Assembly (NCBI RefSeq): GCF_004522095.1
Contig: NZ_SPUI01000002.1
Span: 496,001-560,000, forward strand
Length of the DNA stretch: 64,000 bases
Source of the DNA: Nocardioides sp. 503
Lineage (GTDB): Bacteria; Actinomycetota; Actinomycetes; Propionibacteriales; Nocardioidaceae
Direction of reading: 5' to 3'
Shown here: positions 8,257-18,423 of the stretch, piece after piece
Layout: the number at the start of each line of letters is the position of its first letter
How positions within the stretch are numbered: the first letter of the stretch is position 1
Notes under the pieces: model-generated
Databases searched by the model: none
The model's input: only the letters and a program-made list of their open reading frames with translations
Told to the model about the DNA's origin: nothing
Position numbers and translations under genes: made by a program

Positions 8257-8535
8257 ATGAGTCTCGGGAAAGACACATCGCGCACCGGCACGCCCGACGT
8301 CCCGGTCACCGACAAGCGCAAGATGGCGGCGGCCGGCGTGCTGCTCGCCCTGCCGGTCATCGCCCTCATGTGGGTGTCCAGCTATGCGCGGGAGGATCCG
8401 AAGCTCTTCGGCTTCCCGTTCTTCTTCTGGTACCAGTTCCTCTGGGTGTTCCTCTGCTCGGCGATGACGTGGAGCGCCTACAAGCTCACGCTGTCGGCGC
8501 GCGCCCCCCGCAAGCCGAAGGGTGAGGGCCGATGA
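8257..8535 (+). CDS. DUF3311 small membrane subunit of a symporter
   Basis: This 92-residue protein has two transmembrane helices (MAAAGVLLALPVIALMWV and FFFWYQFLWVFLCSAMTWSAY) separated by the loop REDPKLFGFPF, the signature pattern of DUF3311. Such proteins are encoded directly before sodium:solute symporters and are thought to be accessory subunits or stabilisers. The start is set by a -10 hexamer 8 bases upstream. The stop overlaps the next start (ATGA), indicating translational coupling in a two-gene operon. Confidence 0.85.
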   Translation: MSLGKDTSRTGTPDVPVTDKRKMAAAGVLLALPVIALMWVSSYAREDPKLFGFPFFFWYQFLWVFLCSAMTWSAYKLTLSARAPRKPKGEGR

Positions 8536-10217
8536 GCGCGCCCGTGGCCCACGCGGTCACGCCGATGGTGACTGGCGGCGGGGTCAACACCGTCGCGCTG
8601 GTCGTCCTCATCGCGCTGTTCCTGGTGGTGACGGTGCTGGGCTTCATGGCGTCGCGCTTCAAGCGCGCCGAGAGCCTCGACAGCCTCGACGAGTGGGGCC
8701 TGGGCGGTCGCAAGTTCGGCACCTGGATCACGTGGTTCCTGCTCGGCGGTGACCTCTACACCGCCTACACGTTCGTGGCCGTGCCCGCCGCGATGTTCGC
8801 CACCGGCGCCGTCGCCGGCTTCTTCGCGGTGCCCTACACGATCGTGCTCTACCCGATCATCTTCATCTTCATGGCACGGCTGTGGTCGGTCAGCCAACGC
8901 CACGGCTACGTCACCACCGCCGACTTCGTGCGCGGGCGCTACGACGACCGCTCGCTGTCGCTGGCGGTCGCGGTCACCGGCTTCATCGCGACGATGCCCT
9001 ACATCGCGCTCCAGCTCGTCGGCATCCAGGCCGTGCTCGAGGTCGCGGGCGTCGGTGGCTCGGACAACGTCATCGCCAAGGACGCCCCGCTGCTGGTGGC
9101 GTTCGCGGTGCTCGCGGCCTACACCTACTCCTCGGGGCTGCGCGCGCCGGCGGTGATCGCCTTCGTCAAGGACATCCTGATCTACGTCGTCATCATCGTG
9201 GCGATCGTCTACCTGCCCTCCCAGGTGGGTGGCTGGGACAACATCTTCGGCTCGGCCGAGAAGAAGATGGAGGCCTCGCCCACCGGCTCGTTCGTCCCTG
9301 AGACGGGCCAGATGTGGGCCTACGCCACGCTGGGCCTGGGATCGGCGCTGGCGCTGTTCATGTACCCGCACTCCATCACCGCGAGCCTGTCGTCGGGCAG
9401 CCGCAACACCGTGCGCCGCAACGCGGCCCTGCTGCCGGCGTACTCCTTCGTGCTGGGGCTGCTCGCGCTCCTCGGCTGGGTGGCCATTGCGGCCGGCACC
9501 GACCCGACGGGCCTCGACGGGAAGGTCAACCCGCAGCTGGTGATCCCGCAGCTGTTCGAGGACTTCTTCCCCGACTGGTTCGCGGGCGTGGCCTTCGCCG
9601 CGATCGCGATCGGCGCGCTGGTGCCGGCGGCGATCATGTCCATCGCGGCGGCCAACACGTTCTCCCGCAACATCTACAAGGAGTGGCTGAAGAAGGACGC
9701 GACCCCGCAGCAGGAGGCCAAGGTCTCCAAGCTGATGTCGCTGGTGGTCAAGGCGTTCGCGCTGGTCTTCGTGCTCACCCTCGACAAGCAGAACGCCATC
9801 AACTTCCAGCTGCTCGGTGGCATCTGGATCCTGCAGACCTTCCCGGCCATCGTGTTCAGCCTCTACACGCGGTGGTTCCACCGCACGGCGCTGCTCGTCG
9901 GATGGGCGGCCGGCATGGTCTACGGGACGATCAAGGCCTACCAGGTCATCAACCCCGCCACCGGCAAGCACTTCGGCGGCTCGCTGGGGGAGATCCCGGG
10001 GCTGGGCGACATGGGCTACATCGCCATGACGGCGTTCGCGCTCAACCTGGTCGTGACCGTGGTCCTGTCGTTGGTGCTCAACGCCGCCAAGGTCTCCAAC
10101 GGCCGCGACGCCACCGAGCCGGGCGACTACTTCGCCGACGCCGACGACCCGCGCGTCCAGACCGACCTCGCCCACTCCGACGACACCTGGCGCGGCGAGC
10201 CCGAGGCCACTCCCTGA
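8532..10217 (+). CDS. Sodium:solute symporter (SSS family)
   Basis: This 561-residue permease of the SSS family has about 13 transmembrane helices. The N-terminal signature [30 protein letters not shown] and an SSS-like core ([42 protein letters not shown]) are visible. Members import monocarboxylates, pantothenate, proline or similar solutes with Na+. The pairing with DUF3311 resembles putative monocarboxylate or amino-acid importers. It overlaps DUF3311 by 4 bases and is convergent with gabT, with a single base between the stops. The link to N-acyl-amino-acid or GABA metabolism comes from neighbours only. Confidence 0.88.
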   Translation: MSAPVAHAVTPMVTGGGVNTVALVVLIALFLVVTVLGFMASRFKRAESLDSLDEWGLGGRKFGTWITWFLLGGDLYTAYTFVAVPAAMFATGAVAGFFAVPYTIVLYPIIFIFMARLWSVSQRHGYVTTADFVRGRYDDRSLSLAVAVTGFIATMPYIALQLVGIQAVLEVAGVGGSDNVIAKDAPLLVAFAVLAAYTYSSGLRAPAVIAFVKDILIYVVIIVAIVYLPSQVGGWDNIFGSAEKKMEASPTGSFVPETGQMWAYATLGLGSALALFMYPHSITASLSSGSRNTVRRNAALLPAYSFVLGLLALLGWVAIAAGTDPTGLDGKVNPQLVIPQLFEDFFPDWFAGVAFAAIAIGALVPAAIMSIAAANTFSRNIYKEWLKKDATPQQEAKVSKLMSLVVKAFALVFVLTLDKQNAINFQLLGGIWILQTFPAIVFSLYTRWFHRTALLVGWAAGMVYGTIKAYQVINPATGKHFGGSLGEIPGLGDMGYIAMTAFALNLVVTVVLSLVLNAAKVSNGRDATEPGDYFADADDPRVQTDLAHSDDTWRGEPEATP

Positions 10218-10218
10218 C

Positions 10219-11541
10219 TCACCCTCCGGTGGCGGCGAAGGCCTCCTCGACCACGTCGAACGCCTCGGCGAGCAGGGCGTCGGGGATGGCGAGGGGCGGC
10301 AGGAAGCGGAAGACGTTGCCGTAGGTGCCGCAGGTGAGGACGACGACGCCGTGGGCGTGGCAGTACGCCGCCACGGCGGCCGCCCGGGCGGCGTCGGGCT
10401 CGGTCGTGCCAGGGGTGCAGAGCTCGATCGCCATCATGGCGCCGCGACCGCGGACGTCGCCGATCACGGCGTAGGTCTCCTGCAGCGAGGCCAGGCGGCC
10501 GGCCATGGTGGCGCCGATCTCGCGGGCGCGGGCCGGAAGGTCGTGCTCGCGCATCTCCTCGATCGCGCCGAGCGCGGCGGCGCAGGCGACCGGGTTGCCG
10601 CCGTAGGTCCCGCCGAGGCCGCCGACGTGCACGCTGTCCATGAGCTCGGCGCGCCCGGTGACGGCGGCGAGCGGCAGGCCGCCGGCGATGCCCTTGGCGG
10701 TCGTCACGAGGTCCGGCACGACGCTCTCGTGGTCGCTCGCGAACCAGTCGCCGGTGCGGCAGAAGCCCGTCTGGATCTCGTCGGCGACGTAGACGACGCC
10801 GTGCTCGCGCGCCCACGCCGCGATCGCGGGGAGGAAGCCCGGCGCCGGGACGATGAAGCCGCCCTCGCCCTGGACCGGCTCGATGACGACGCAGGCGAGG
10901 TTGGCCGCGCCCACCTGCTTCTCGAGCACGTCGATCGCGCGCGCGGCGGCCTCCTCGCCGGACAGGCCGTCGCGGAACGGGTAGGACATCGGTGCGCGGT
11001 AGACCTCGCCGGCGAACGGCCCGAAGCCGTCCTTGTAGGGCATGTTCTTGGCGGTCATGGCCATCGTGAGGTTGGTGCGACCGTGGTAGGCGTGGTCGAA
11101 GACCGCGACGGCGTCCTTCCCGGTGGCGACCCGGGCGACCTTGACGGCGTTCTCGACCGCCTCGGCGCCGGAGTTGAAGAGCGCCGACTTCTTCGCGTGG
11201 TCGCCGGGCGTCAGCTCGGCCAGCTCGGCGCACACGTCGACGTAGCCGTCGTACGGCGTGATCATGAAGCAGGTGTGCGTGAACGCCGCCAGCTGCTCGC
11301 TCGCCCGGCGTACGACGTGGGGCGCGGCGTTGCCGACGGTGGTCACCGCGATGCCGGAGCCCAGGTCGATCAGCGAGTTGCCGTCGACGTCCTGCAGCAC
11401 GCCGCCGCCTGCGGCCACCACGAAGACCGGCAGCATGGTGCCGACCCCGTCGGCCACGTGCTGCTTCTTGCGCTCCAGCCGCTTCCGCGACTCGGGGCCG
11501 GGGACCTCCGTGACGAGGCGGCGTTCCTGCACGATGCTCAT
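10219..11541 (-). CDS. gabT: 4-aminobutyrate--2-oxoglutarate aminotransferase
   Basis: This 440-residue class III PLP aminotransferase transfers the amino group of GABA to 2-oxoglutarate, giving succinate semialdehyde. Recognisable blocks are the N-terminal [20 protein letters not shown], the cofactor loop [14 protein letters not shown], the PLP-binding Asp in [16 protein letters not shown], and the Schiff-base Lys in [19 protein letters not shown]. The length is normal for GabT. TAACCT lies 6 bases before the ATG, so the mRNA is likely leaderless. No succinate-semialdehyde dehydrogenase gene is adjacent, which is unusual for a GABA pathway and leaves other omega-amino acids as possible substrates. 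Confidence 0.9.
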   Translation of the reverse strand: MSIVQERRLVTEVPGPESRKRLERKKQHVADGVGTMLPVFVVAAGGGVLQDVDGNSLIDLGSGIAVTTVGNAAPHVVRRASEQLAAFTHTCFMITPYDGYVDVCAELAELTPGDHAKKSALFNSGAEAVENAVKVARVATGKDAVAVFDHAYHGRTNLTMAMTAKNMPYKDGFGPFAGEVYRAPMSYPFRDGLSGEEAAARAIDVLEKQVGAANLACVVIEPVQGEGGFIVPAPGFLPAIAAWAREHGVVYVADEIQTGFCRTGDWFASDHESVVPDLVTTAKGIAGGLPLAAVTGRAELMDSVHVGGLGGTYGGNPVACAAALGAIEEMREHDLPARAREIGATMAGRLASLQETYAVIGDVRGRGAMMAIELCTPGTTEPDAARAAAVAAYCHAHGVVVLTCGTYGNVFRFLPPLAIPDALLAEAFDVVEEAFAATGG

Positions 11542-11547
11542 GGGTCG

Positions 11548-11553
11548 AGGTTA
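11548..11553 (-). promoter_or_regulatory. -10 element of gabT
   Basis: TAACCT on the minus strand, 6 bases before the ATG at 11541. Confidence 0.6.
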
Positions 11554-11571
11554 GTGCGGGAGGATGCCCGG

Positions 11572-12663
11572 GTGAGAGACGTCGCGATCCTCGGCAGCAC
11601 CGGCTCCGTCGGCACCCAGGCGCTGGACCTGGTCCGCGCCAACCCCGACCGCTTCCGGGTGGTCGCCCTCACCGCCGGCGGGTCCCAGCCCGAGCTGTTC
11701 GAGCAGCAGGTGGCGGAGTTCGCCCCGGCGTACTCCGGGCTGGGGGAGGACGCCTCCGTGGAGGCGGCGTCGATGGCGTGCGACGTGGTGCTCAACGGCA
11801 TCACCGGCGCGGTGGGGCTGCGCCCGACCCTGGCCGCCCTGGATGCCGGCACGACGCTGGCGCTGGCCAACAAGGAGTCGCTGATCATGGGCGGCCCGCT
11901 GGTCCTGGAGCGGGCGAGCCCCGACCAGATCGTCCCGGTCGACTCCGAGCACAGCGCGCTCGCGCAGTGCCTGCGCGGCGGCCGCCCCGAGGAGGTACGC
12001 CGCCTCGTGCTCACCGCCAGCGGCGGCCCGTTCCGAGGGCGGACCCGCGACGAGCTCACCGAGGTCACCCCGGAGCAGGCGATGGCGCACCCGACCTGGG
12101 ACATGGGCCCGGTCATCACGATCAACTCCGCGACCCTGGTCAACAAGGGGCTGGAGGTCATCGAGGCGCACCTGCTCTTCGGGATCCCCTTCGACCGCAT
12201 CGAGGTGGTCGTGCACCCCACGTCGGTCGTGCACTCGATGGTGGAGTTCGTCGACGGGTCCACGCTCGTGCAGGCGAGCCCGCCCACCATGCTGATCCCG
12301 ATCGCGCTCGGGCTGTCGTGGCCCGACCGGGTGCCCGACGCCGCGCCGCCGGTCGACTGGAGCCGCCCGGAGACGTGGGAGTTCTTCCCGCTCGACGACG
12401 AGGCGTTCCCGGCGGTGTCGCTGGCCCGCCGCGCGGGGGAGCGGGGTGCCACGGCCCCGGCGGTCTACAACGCCGCCAACGAGGTCTGCGTGGAGGAGTT
12501 CCGCGCGGGCCGGCTGGCCTTCACCGACATCGTCCCCACGGTGGACGCGGTGCTTGCGCGCCACGACGTACCCTCGGAGGACGGGCTGAGCGTCGACGAC
12601 ATCCTGGCCGCCGACGCCTGGGCCCGCACCGAGACCAGCACCCTCATCGGGAGACCTGCGTGA
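11572..12663 (+). CDS. dxr: 1-deoxy-D-xylulose 5-phosphate reductoisomerase
   Basis: This enzyme makes 2-C-methyl-D-erythritol 4-phosphate with NADPH, the committed step of the MEP isoprenoid pathway. The nucleotide-binding motif ILGSTGSVG begins at residue 5. [11 protein letters not shown], the metal-site motif [15 protein letters not shown] and the substrate loop [23 protein letters not shown] are all present. At 363 residues it is shorter than most Dxr proteins (about 390-400). The missing part lies between the first Rossmann strands ([20 protein letters not shown]), and the catalytic domain is complete. The GTG at 11572 follows a GGAGG site. The stop overlaps the start of the next gene. 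Confidence 0.93.
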   Translation: MRDVAILGSTGSVGTQALDLVRANPDRFRVVALTAGGSQPELFEQQVAEFAPAYSGLGEDASVEAASMACDVVLNGITGAVGLRPTLAALDAGTTLALANKESLIMGGPLVLERASPDQIVPVDSEHSALAQCLRGGRPEEVRRLVLTASGGPFRGRTRDELTEVTPEQAMAHPTWDMGPVITINSATLVNKGLEVIEAHLLFGIPFDRIEVVVHPTSVVHSMVEFVDGSTLVQASPPTMLIPIALGLSWPDRVPDAAPPVDWSRPETWEFFPLDDEAFPAVSLARRAGERGATAPAVYNAANEVCVEEFRAGRLAFTDIVPTVDAVLARHDVPSEDGLSVDDILAADAWARTETSTLIGRPA

Positions 12664-14021
12664 CCGCCCTCTTCTACCTGCTCGGCGTCGTCGTCTTCGT
12701 CGTCGCCATCCTGGTCTCGATCGGCCTGCACGAGCTGGGCCACATGATCCCGGCCAAGCGCTTCGGCGGGAAGGTCACCCAGTACTTCATCGGCTTCGGC
12801 CCCACCGTGTGGAGCAAGCAGGTCGGCGAGACCGAGTACGGCGTGAAGGCGATCCCGCTCGGCGGCTACGTCAAGATCGTCGGGATGCTCCCGCCCGGGG
12901 CCGACGACCTCGCGGACGAGGTCACCGTCGACGCCGAGGGCAACACCGTCACGCGCATCCGCAAGTCCAACACCGGCATGTTCACCCAGCTGATCTCGGA
13001 TGCCCGCGCGGCCGAGTGGGAGCTCGTGAAGCCCGAGGACAGCGACCGACTCTTCTACAAGATGGCGTCGTGGAAGAAGGTCGTCGTGATGGCCGGCGGC
13101 CCGACGGTCAACCTGCTGATCGCGTTCTTCATCTTCTGGGGCGTCTTCGCGACCTACGGCCAGCACTCCATGGAGGTCGCGCCGGGCGCGCCCGAGGTGA
13201 GCAGCGTCAACCGATGCGTCCTCGCCTTCGAGGACGAGGGCCGTAAGTGCAAGGCCGATGACCCCGACGCACCCGCCTACGAGGCCGGCCTGCGTCCCGG
13301 CGACGTCATCACCTCCTTCAACGGCACGGCCGTGACCAGCTGGGACCAGCTGCGCGACCTGATCCGCGGCAACGCCGACGGGGACGCCGTCATCGGCTAC
13401 ACCCGGAAGGGGCAGCAGCTCACCGGCTCGACCAGCACGACGGTCGAGGCGCGGCCCACCTCCGAGACCGACGACACGCTGCGCAAGGTCGGCTTCCTCG
13501 GGGTCGCCCCGGAGACGCGCGAGGTGGTCGAGACCGGCGGCCCGATCTACACCCTCGGCCAGATGGGCACGATGACGGTCGACACCGTCAAGGCGCTCGG
13601 CACTCTCCCGGTCAAGGTCTGGGGCGTCGCCAAGGCCATCGTCGGTGTCGAGGAGCGCGCGGAGGACAGCCCCGTCAGCATCGTCGGTGGCGGCCGCATC
13701 GCGGGCGAGACCGTCTCCCACGACGTCCTCAACGTGACCGAGAAGACCGTCTTCCTGCTGATGCTGATCGCCGGCTTCAACCTCTTCATCGGTCTCTTCA
13801 ACTTCCTCCCGCTCCTGCCCCTCGACGGCGGCCACATCGCCAGCGCGCTCTGGGAGGCGACCCGTCGCCGCCTGGCCCGCCTGCGCGGCCGCCCCGACCC
13901 CGGCTACGTCGACGCCGCCAAGCTCCTGCCCATCGCCTACGTCGTCGCCTCGGCGATGCTGGTCATGGGCGTCGTCCTGATCGTCGGCGACCTGGTCGTC
14001 CCCCTCCACGTGCAGGGCTGA
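12660..14021 (+). CDS. rseP: Site-2 intramembrane metalloprotease (Rip1/RseP, M50)
   Basis: This 453-residue intramembrane zinc protease cleaves membrane-bound anti-sigma factors and other single-pass proteins after a first cut. The zinc motif HELGH (His24, Glu25, His28) is in the first helix. The conserved loop GYVKIVGM, one central PDZ domain (about residues 190-270, [15 protein letters not shown]) and the second active-site motif LLPLDGGHI near the C-terminus follow. The start GTG overlaps the dxr stop by 3 bases, implying coupling. The order dxr-rip1-ispG-GNAT equals that of Mycobacterium (Rv2870c-Rv2867c). Confidence 0.92.
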   Translation: MTALFYLLGVVVFVVAILVSIGLHELGHMIPAKRFGGKVTQYFIGFGPTVWSKQVGETEYGVKAIPLGGYVKIVGMLPPGADDLADEVTVDAEGNTVTRIRKSNTGMFTQLISDARAAEWELVKPEDSDRLFYKMASWKKVVVMAGGPTVNLLIAFFIFWGVFATYGQHSMEVAPGAPEVSSVNRCVLAFEDEGRKCKADDPDAPAYEAGLRPGDVITSFNGTAVTSWDQLRDLIRGNADGDAVIGYTRKGQQLTGSTSTTVEARPTSETDDTLRKVGFLGVAPETREVVETGGPIYTLGQMGTMTVDTVKALGTLPVKVWGVAKAIVGVEERAEDSPVSIVGGGRIAGETVSHDVLNVTEKTVFLLMLIAGFNLFIGLFNFLPLLPLDGGHIASALWEATRRRLARLRGRPDPGYVDAAKLLPIAYVVASAMLVMGVVLIVGDLVVPLHVQG

Positions 14022-14084
14022 CCCACCGCGGACACCGGGGGCGAGGTCACACCCAGCGACTGAGGGATCCGGACGACCGGCCAG

Positions 14085-14090
14085 TAGCCT
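14085..14090 (+). promoter_or_regulatory. -10 element of ispG
   Basis: TAGCCT, then 6 bases, then the ATG at 14097. ispG can therefore be transcribed independently of dxr-rseP as a leaderless mRNA. Confidence 0.6.
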
Positions 14091-14096
14091 GGGGAC

Positions 14097-15248
14097 ATGA
14101 CCGCCATCAGCCTCGGCATGCCGGAGGCGCCGCCTCCCGTGCTCGCTCCACGCCGCAAGACCCGCCAGATCCAGGTGGGCAAGGTGGGGGTCGGCAGTGA
14201 CCACCCGGTGTCCGTGCAGTCGATGACGACCACGCTCACCTCCGACGTCAACGCGACCCTGCAGCAGATCGCCGAGCTCACCGCCACGGGGTGCGACATC
14301 GTGCGCATCGCGTGCCCGAGCCAGGACGACGCCGACGCGCTCGCCGACATCGCGACGCACTCCCAGATCCCGGTCATCGCGGACATCCACTTCCAGCCGA
14401 AGTACGTCTTCGCGGCGATCGACGCCGGCTGCGCGGCCGTGCGGGTCAACCCCGGCAACATCCGCAAGTTCGACGACCAGGTCAAGGAGATCGCCCGCGC
14501 CGCCCAGGACCGCGGCACCTCGATCCGCATCGGCGTCAACGCCGGGTCGCTGGACCCGCGGCTGCTGGAGAAGTACGGCAAGGCCACCCCCGAAGCGCTC
14601 GTGGAGTCGGCCAAGTGGGAGGCGAGCCTCTTCGAGGAGCACGGCTTCCGCGACTTCAAGATCTCGGTCAAGCACAACGACCCCGTGGTCATGGTCCGTG
14701 CCTACGAGCTGCTCGCGGCCGAGGGCGACTGGCCGCTGCACCTCGGGGTGACCGAGGCCGGCCCGGCCTTCCAGGGCACGATCAAGTCGGCGACCGCCTT
14801 CGGCGCGCTGCTGAGCAAGGGCATCGGCGACACCATCCGGGTCTCCCTGTCCGCGCCTCCGGTGGAGGAGGTCAAGGTCGGCATCCAGATCCTGCAGTCG
14901 CTCAACCTGCGCCCCCGCAAGCTCGAGATCGTCAGCTGCCCCAGCTGCGGGCGCGCCCAGGTCGACGTCTACACCCTGGCCGAGCAGGTCACCGCCGGTC
15001 TCGAGGGCATGGAGGTGCCGCTGCGCGTGGCCGTCATGGGCTGCGTCGTCAACGGTCCCGGCGAGGCCCGCGAGGCCGACCTCGGCGTCGCGTCCGGCAA
15101 CGGCAAGGGTCAGATCTTCGTCAAGGGCGAGGTCATCAAGACCGTCCCCGAGTCGCAGATCGTCGAGACCCTGATCGAGGAGGCCATGCGCATCGCCGAG
15201 GGCATGGAGTCCGTCGACGGCGCCGCGGCCTCGGTCACCGTCTCCTGA
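14097..15248 (+). CDS. ispG: 4-hydroxy-3-methylbut-2-enyl diphosphate synthase
   Basis: This [4Fe-4S] enzyme of the MEP pathway converts methylerythritol cyclodiphosphate to HMBPP using flavodoxin or ferredoxin. The TIM-barrel part carries [24 protein letters not shown] and VRVNPGNI. The C-terminal cluster domain has SCPSCGR and [10 protein letters not shown], which supply three Cys and the conserved Glu. The 383-residue length is typical of the single-barrel bacterial form. The ATG follows a -10 hexamer by 6 bases. It lies 75 bases after the site-2 protease gene. Confidence 0.95.
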   Translation: MTAISLGMPEAPPPVLAPRRKTRQIQVGKVGVGSDHPVSVQSMTTTLTSDVNATLQQIAELTATGCDIVRIACPSQDDADALADIATHSQIPVIADIHFQPKYVFAAIDAGCAAVRVNPGNIRKFDDQVKEIARAAQDRGTSIRIGVNAGSLDPRLLEKYGKATPEALVESAKWEASLFEEHGFRDFKISVKHNDPVVMVRAYELLAAEGDWPLHLGVTEAGPAFQGTIKSATAFGALLSKGIGDTIRVSLSAPPVEEVKVGIQILQSLNLRPRKLEIVSCPSCGRAQVDVYTLAEQVTAGLEGMEVPLRVAVMGCVVNGPGEAREADLGVASGNGKGQIFVKGEVIKTVPESQIVETLIEEAMRIAEGMESVDGAAASVTVS

Positions 15249-15289
15249 GCCGTCCGACGCCACCGGTACCCGTCCGCGTCCCCGCCGCT

Positions 15290-15295
15290 TAGGCT
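15290..15295 (+). promoter_or_regulatory. -10 element of the GNAT gene at 15302
   Basis: TAGGCT, 6 bases, then the GTG start. Confidence 0.6.
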
Positions 15296-15301
15296 TCCCA
15301 C

Positions 15302-16150
15302 GTGCCGACCGTCACGCGCCACGGCGTCCGTCCCCTGGGGTCAGCCGACCTCGACGCGTTCCTCGCGCTGGCCGGCCAGGACCCGGTGGTCAACGTCTTC
15401 GCCCTCTACCGCGCCCGCACCACGAGCCTCGAGCCGCGCTGGCTCGGCGGCGAGGTGTGGGGCAGGTTCGACAACGGCGAGCTGGTCGCGGCCTGCCACG
15501 TCGGCGCCAACCTGGTCCCGATCCAGGCCTCGGCCGACGACGCCCGCGCCTTCGCCGAGCGGGCCCTGACCCGCAGCCGCAGCGTGTCCACGATCGTCGG
15601 GCCCCACGAGGCCGTCGAGTCGTTCTGGAACCACGTCGCCGAGTCCTGGGGCAAGCCCCGCGAGCTCCGGTGGCAGCAGCCGCACCTGGTGATCGACGAG
15701 CCGCCGCACGTCGAGGCCGACCACCGCGTCCGGCGTACGACGCGGCAGGACATGGCCGCGCTCTACCCCGCCTGCGTGGCGATGTACACCGAGGAGGTGG
15801 GGGTGTCTCCCGAGGCCGGCGGCGGCGCCGACCTCTACCGCGCCCGGGTCACCCAGCTCACCAGCCGCGGCTGGTCCTTCGCCCGCTTCGACGAGGGCCG
15901 AGTGGTGTTCAAGGCCGAGGTCGCCTGCGCCACCGAGGACGCCGCGCAGGTCCAGGGTGTCTGGGTGCCTGCGGACCGCCGCGGCGAGGGCCTCGCGGTC
16001 GCCGGCATGGCGGCGGTCGTGGACTTCGTGCAGCACGAGATCGCGCCCACGGTGTCGCTCTACGTCAACGAGTGGAACGCCCCGGCCCGCCGCGTCTACG
16101 AGGCGGTCGGCTTCCGCGAGAGCGCGCGCTTCTCCACCGTGATGTTCTAG
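15302..16150 (+). CDS. GNAT acetyltransferase with DUF4081 N-terminal domain
   Basis: This 282-residue protein has a DUF4081-type N-terminal half (LGSADLDAFLALAGQDPVVNVFALYRA) and a C-terminal GNAT fold. The acetyl-CoA loop motif is VQGVWVPADRRGEGLAVAGMAAV, and a C-terminal VSLYVNEWNAPARRVYEAVGF block follows. It is the counterpart of the conserved Mycobacterium gene after gcpE (Rv2867c). The acetyl acceptor is unknown. The start is GTG at 15302, supported by the -10 element. Its stop overlaps the stop of the convergent DUF4328 gene. Confidence 0.85.
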   Translation: MPTVTRHGVRPLGSADLDAFLALAGQDPVVNVFALYRARTTSLEPRWLGGEVWGRFDNGELVAACHVGANLVPIQASADDARAFAERALTRSRSVSTIVGPHEAVESFWNHVAESWGKPRELRWQQPHLVIDEPPHVEADHRVRRTTRQDMAALYPACVAMYTEEVGVSPEAGGGADLYRARVTQLTSRGWSFARFDEGRVVFKAEVACATEDAAQVQGVWVPADRRGEGLAVAGMAAVVDFVQHEIAPTVSLYVNEWNAPARRVYEAVGFRESARFSTVMF

Positions 16151-16836
16151 CGGGTCGCCGGCAGCTCGGCGCGGCCCTGGGCGTCCACCACCCGGCGGAC
16201 CACCAGCCCCCACAGCACGATGCCGGCCACGGTGAGGAGCGCCAGCACGACCGCGACGTTGCGCACGGCGTCGGCGGAGAACCCGTTGACGGTGCCCACC
16301 CCGTCGAGCATCCGGGAGTGGATGCGACCCCCGACGAGAATGACCAGCCAGCAGGCCCACCACCAGCCGAGGAGGGCCGTCTCGCCCTTGGCGCCCCGGC
16401 TGCGCTGCTCGGAGCCGCGCAGGACGTCGGACACGACCTGGAAGGGCACGACGACGTTGGCGAAGGGGACCAGCCAGCCGAGCCACAGCCAGGCAGTCCC
16501 GCGACGCTGACGGATGCCAGGGCTCAGCAGGAAGGCGTTGTCGCGCGCCTTCATCAGCCACACGCAGGTCAGGACCCAGGCCGTGACGACAGCGAGGAGC
16601 CCGAGCAGAGCGGCGCCTCCGTTGAGCAGCAGCACGAGTGCCGACACGGTGTCGAGGGTCCCGGAGGACTCCACCTCCCGCGCGAGCGGCACCGAGGACA
16701 GCAGCGACACCACCTCGCTCACCGCGTAGAGAAGCGCGGCGCAGAACGCCGCGATGGCCCATCCGGAGGTGTCGGCCTTGAGCGGCGCACCGGCGTAGGG
16801 GTAGGGGTGCTGCACGGGTGGCTCGTAGCCGCTCAT
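16147..16836 (-). CDS. DUF4328 domain membrane protein
   Basis: This 229-residue protein has a Pro/Tyr-rich N-terminus (PPVQHPYPYAG), four to five hydrophobic segments and the DUF4328 pattern (FLLSPGIRQRRGTAWLWLGWLVPFANVVVPFQVVSDVLRGSE). It is probably a four-helix membrane protein. The function of the family is not known. The ATG at 16836 has a GAGGAG site 8-13 bases upstream. Its stop overlaps that of the convergent GNAT gene. Confidence 0.8.
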   Translation of the reverse strand: MSGYEPPVQHPYPYAGAPLKADTSGWAIAAFCAALLYAVSEVVSLLSSVPLAREVESSGTLDTVSALVLLLNGGAALLGLLAVVTAWVLTCVWLMKARDNAFLLSPGIRQRRGTAWLWLGWLVPFANVVVPFQVVSDVLRGSEQRSRGAKGETALLGWWWACWLVILVGGRIHSRMLDGVGTVNGFSADAVRNVAVVLALLTVAGIVLWGLVVRRVVDAQGRAELPATR

Positions 16837-16918
16837 TCGTTGGCTCCTCAGCCGGGACGGGTCGGCGAAGGGTACGTCGCACCTCGGCCCCCGCGCGGCG
16901 TTTTCACCGCGCCGCTCC

Positions 16919-16924
16919 TACGAT
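16919..16924 (+). promoter_or_regulatory. -10 element of the DoxX-like gene
   Basis: TACGAT, 6 bases, then the ATG at 16931. Confidence 0.55.
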
Positions 16925-16930
16925 CGCCCG

Positions 16931-17293
16931 ATGAGCCTCACTCCCAGCACCCGCGCCCTGGCCGCCATCTTCGCCGTGAGCGGCGCGGTCCACCTGGCCA
17001 GGCCGCAGGCCTACGAGCCGCTGATGCCCCGCTGGGTGCCCGCGCACCGCGAGGTGATCCTGGGCAGCGGGGTGGCCGAGCTGGCGCTGGCGGCCGGGCT
17101 GCTGGCGCCCGCCACCCGCCGCGTCGCCGGCTGGGGGAGCATCGCGCTGCTGCTCGGGGTCTACCCGGGCAACGTCAAGATGGCGATGGACTCCACCCGC
17201 AGCCGGCGGACGGGCGTCAAGGTGGCGGCGTTCGGCCGGCTGCCGCTGCAGTGGCCGATGCTCAAGGCGGCCTACGCCGCCACCCGGGGCTGA
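16931..17293 (+). CDS. DoxX-like small membrane protein
   Basis: This 120-residue protein has three to four hydrophobic helices and the DoxX/MauE-like features HLARPQAYEPLMPRWVPAHR and GNVKMAMDS. Related actinobacterial proteins sit in membranes with redox or oxidative-stress partners, but none is encoded next to it. The start ATG is supported by a -10 hexamer 6 bases upstream (leaderless). The stop faces that of the secreted propeller-like protein 16 bases away. Confidence 0.75.
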   Translation: MSLTPSTRALAAIFAVSGAVHLARPQAYEPLMPRWVPAHREVILGSGVAELALAAGLLAPATRRVAGWGSIALLLGVYPGNVKMAMDSTRSRRTGVKVAAFGRLPLQWPMLKAAYAATRG

Positions 17294-17309
17294 GCACGCC
17301 CGAAGCGGG

Positions 17310-18281
17310 TCAGTAGGTCGGCACCGGTCGCAGCGCCGAGGCGCGCACGCACCGCGTGGCCGTGCAGCGCACGGTGGCGGCCTTCCTCGTGCCGTTGGTG
17401 TCCAGCAGCAGCGCCCGCTCGCTCTCGAACGAGATCGACCCGAACCAGCGCGCCGCGTAGCGCGCGACCAGCCGGCCGCCGGCCTTGCGCAGGCGCACCT
17501 CGGTGGGGCCGAGGCCGTCGCTGAGGATCCCGATCGTCGCCAGTCGCGTCGCTCCGGGGGCGAACGCCGCCACCCGCTCGTCGCACGAGCGCCACAGCGT
17601 GCCGCGGGGCGCGGCGAGCCGGCGCACCACGGAGCAGCCGCCGTCGTAGGGGTCGCGCGAGTACGTCGCCAGCCGGTCGGCCTCGATGCTGGCGGCGTAG
17701 CCGGCGCGCCGCACGAGCGTGGTGGTCGTGTCGGTGGCGAAGCTCCAGGACAGGGTCCGGTCGGGGCCCCACGAGCCGAGGACCACGCGGCCGCCGCCGG
17801 CGTCGAGGACCTTGGCCGAGCCGGGGAACGTGCGCTGGCGCACCAGGGCGCCGTCGCTGGCCCGGTTGACCATGACCCGGGTCCGCCGGGCCGTGCTGGC
17901 CGAGGCGCGGACGAGGTGCTGTCCGTCGCCGGAGAGCACGGTCTCGAAGACCGGCACCCCGCGCAGCACCACCCGAGCCGCTGCGCCCGGGCGCACGAGG
18001 CGGATGGAGCCGCGCCCGTCGTCGTCGCCGCTCACGCCGACGACGTAGGCGTCCCCGGAGCGGCCCAGCAGCACCACCCGGTCGCCGCCGCGGACCCGGA
18101 CCCGGCGGTCACCGTCGACGACGGTGCGGCCCTCCAGGTGGGGGACACGGACGTCGGCGCCGCGCGGCAGGTCCGCGGGCCGCAGCACCACCGGTTCGGC
18201 CGCCTGCGCGGGGGCGCCGAGCGCCAGGACGCCGGTCAGGCCGGCCGCCAGCGCCACCAGCACGCTCATGGTCTTCTTCAT
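17310..18281 (-). CDS. Secreted protein of unknown function, probable beta-propeller
   Basis: This 323-residue product has a clear signal peptide (MKKTMSVLVALAAGLTGVLALGAPAQA, cleaved after about residue 27). The rest is a series of beta-strand-like blocks repeating aromatic/GD patterns such as GGDRVVLLGRSGDAYVVGVSGDDDG, GGGRVVLGSWGPDRTLSWSF and RLATIGILSDGLG. This suggests a TolB/WD-like propeller, though no family motif is definite. Four Cys in the second half may form disulphides. The ATG at 18281 follows a CGGGAG site. It is divergent from proS. Confidence 0.7.
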   Translation of the reverse strand: MKKTMSVLVALAAGLTGVLALGAPAQAAEPVVLRPADLPRGADVRVPHLEGRTVVDGDRRVRVRGGDRVVLLGRSGDAYVVGVSGDDDGRGSIRLVRPGAAARVVLRGVPVFETVLSGDGQHLVRASASTARRTRVMVNRASDGALVRQRTFPGSAKVLDAGGGRVVLGSWGPDRTLSWSFATDTTTTLVRRAGYAASIEADRLATYSRDPYDGGCSVVRRLAAPRGTLWRSCDERVAAFAPGATRLATIGILSDGLGPTEVRLRKAGGRLVARYAARWFGSISFESERALLLDTNGTRKAATVRCTATRCVRASALRPVPTY

Positions 18282-18411
18282 CTGTTGCTCCCGGAGAGAC
18301 GCACCGGGCTCGCCCCGGTGACACCGTGTAGACGCACGGGGGTGCCCGGAGGTTGTTCGGTCGCGGGCACGGGTTCGGGGAACTGGTTCGCGGCGCCGGT
18401 CGGGCCGGAAG

Positions 18412-18417
18412 TAGCCT
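18412..18417 (+). promoter_or_regulatory. -10 element of proS
   Basis: TAGCCT, 6 bases, then the ATG at 18424. Confidence 0.6.
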
Positions 18418-18423
18418 GACCGC

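Noticed and set aside
12465..15263. Very long minus-strand open frame opposite dxr, rseP and ispG
   Set aside because: It is antisense to three clearly conserved genes. Its Asp/Gly/Val/Leu/Arg-rich translation has no domains and is a by-product of high third-position GC.
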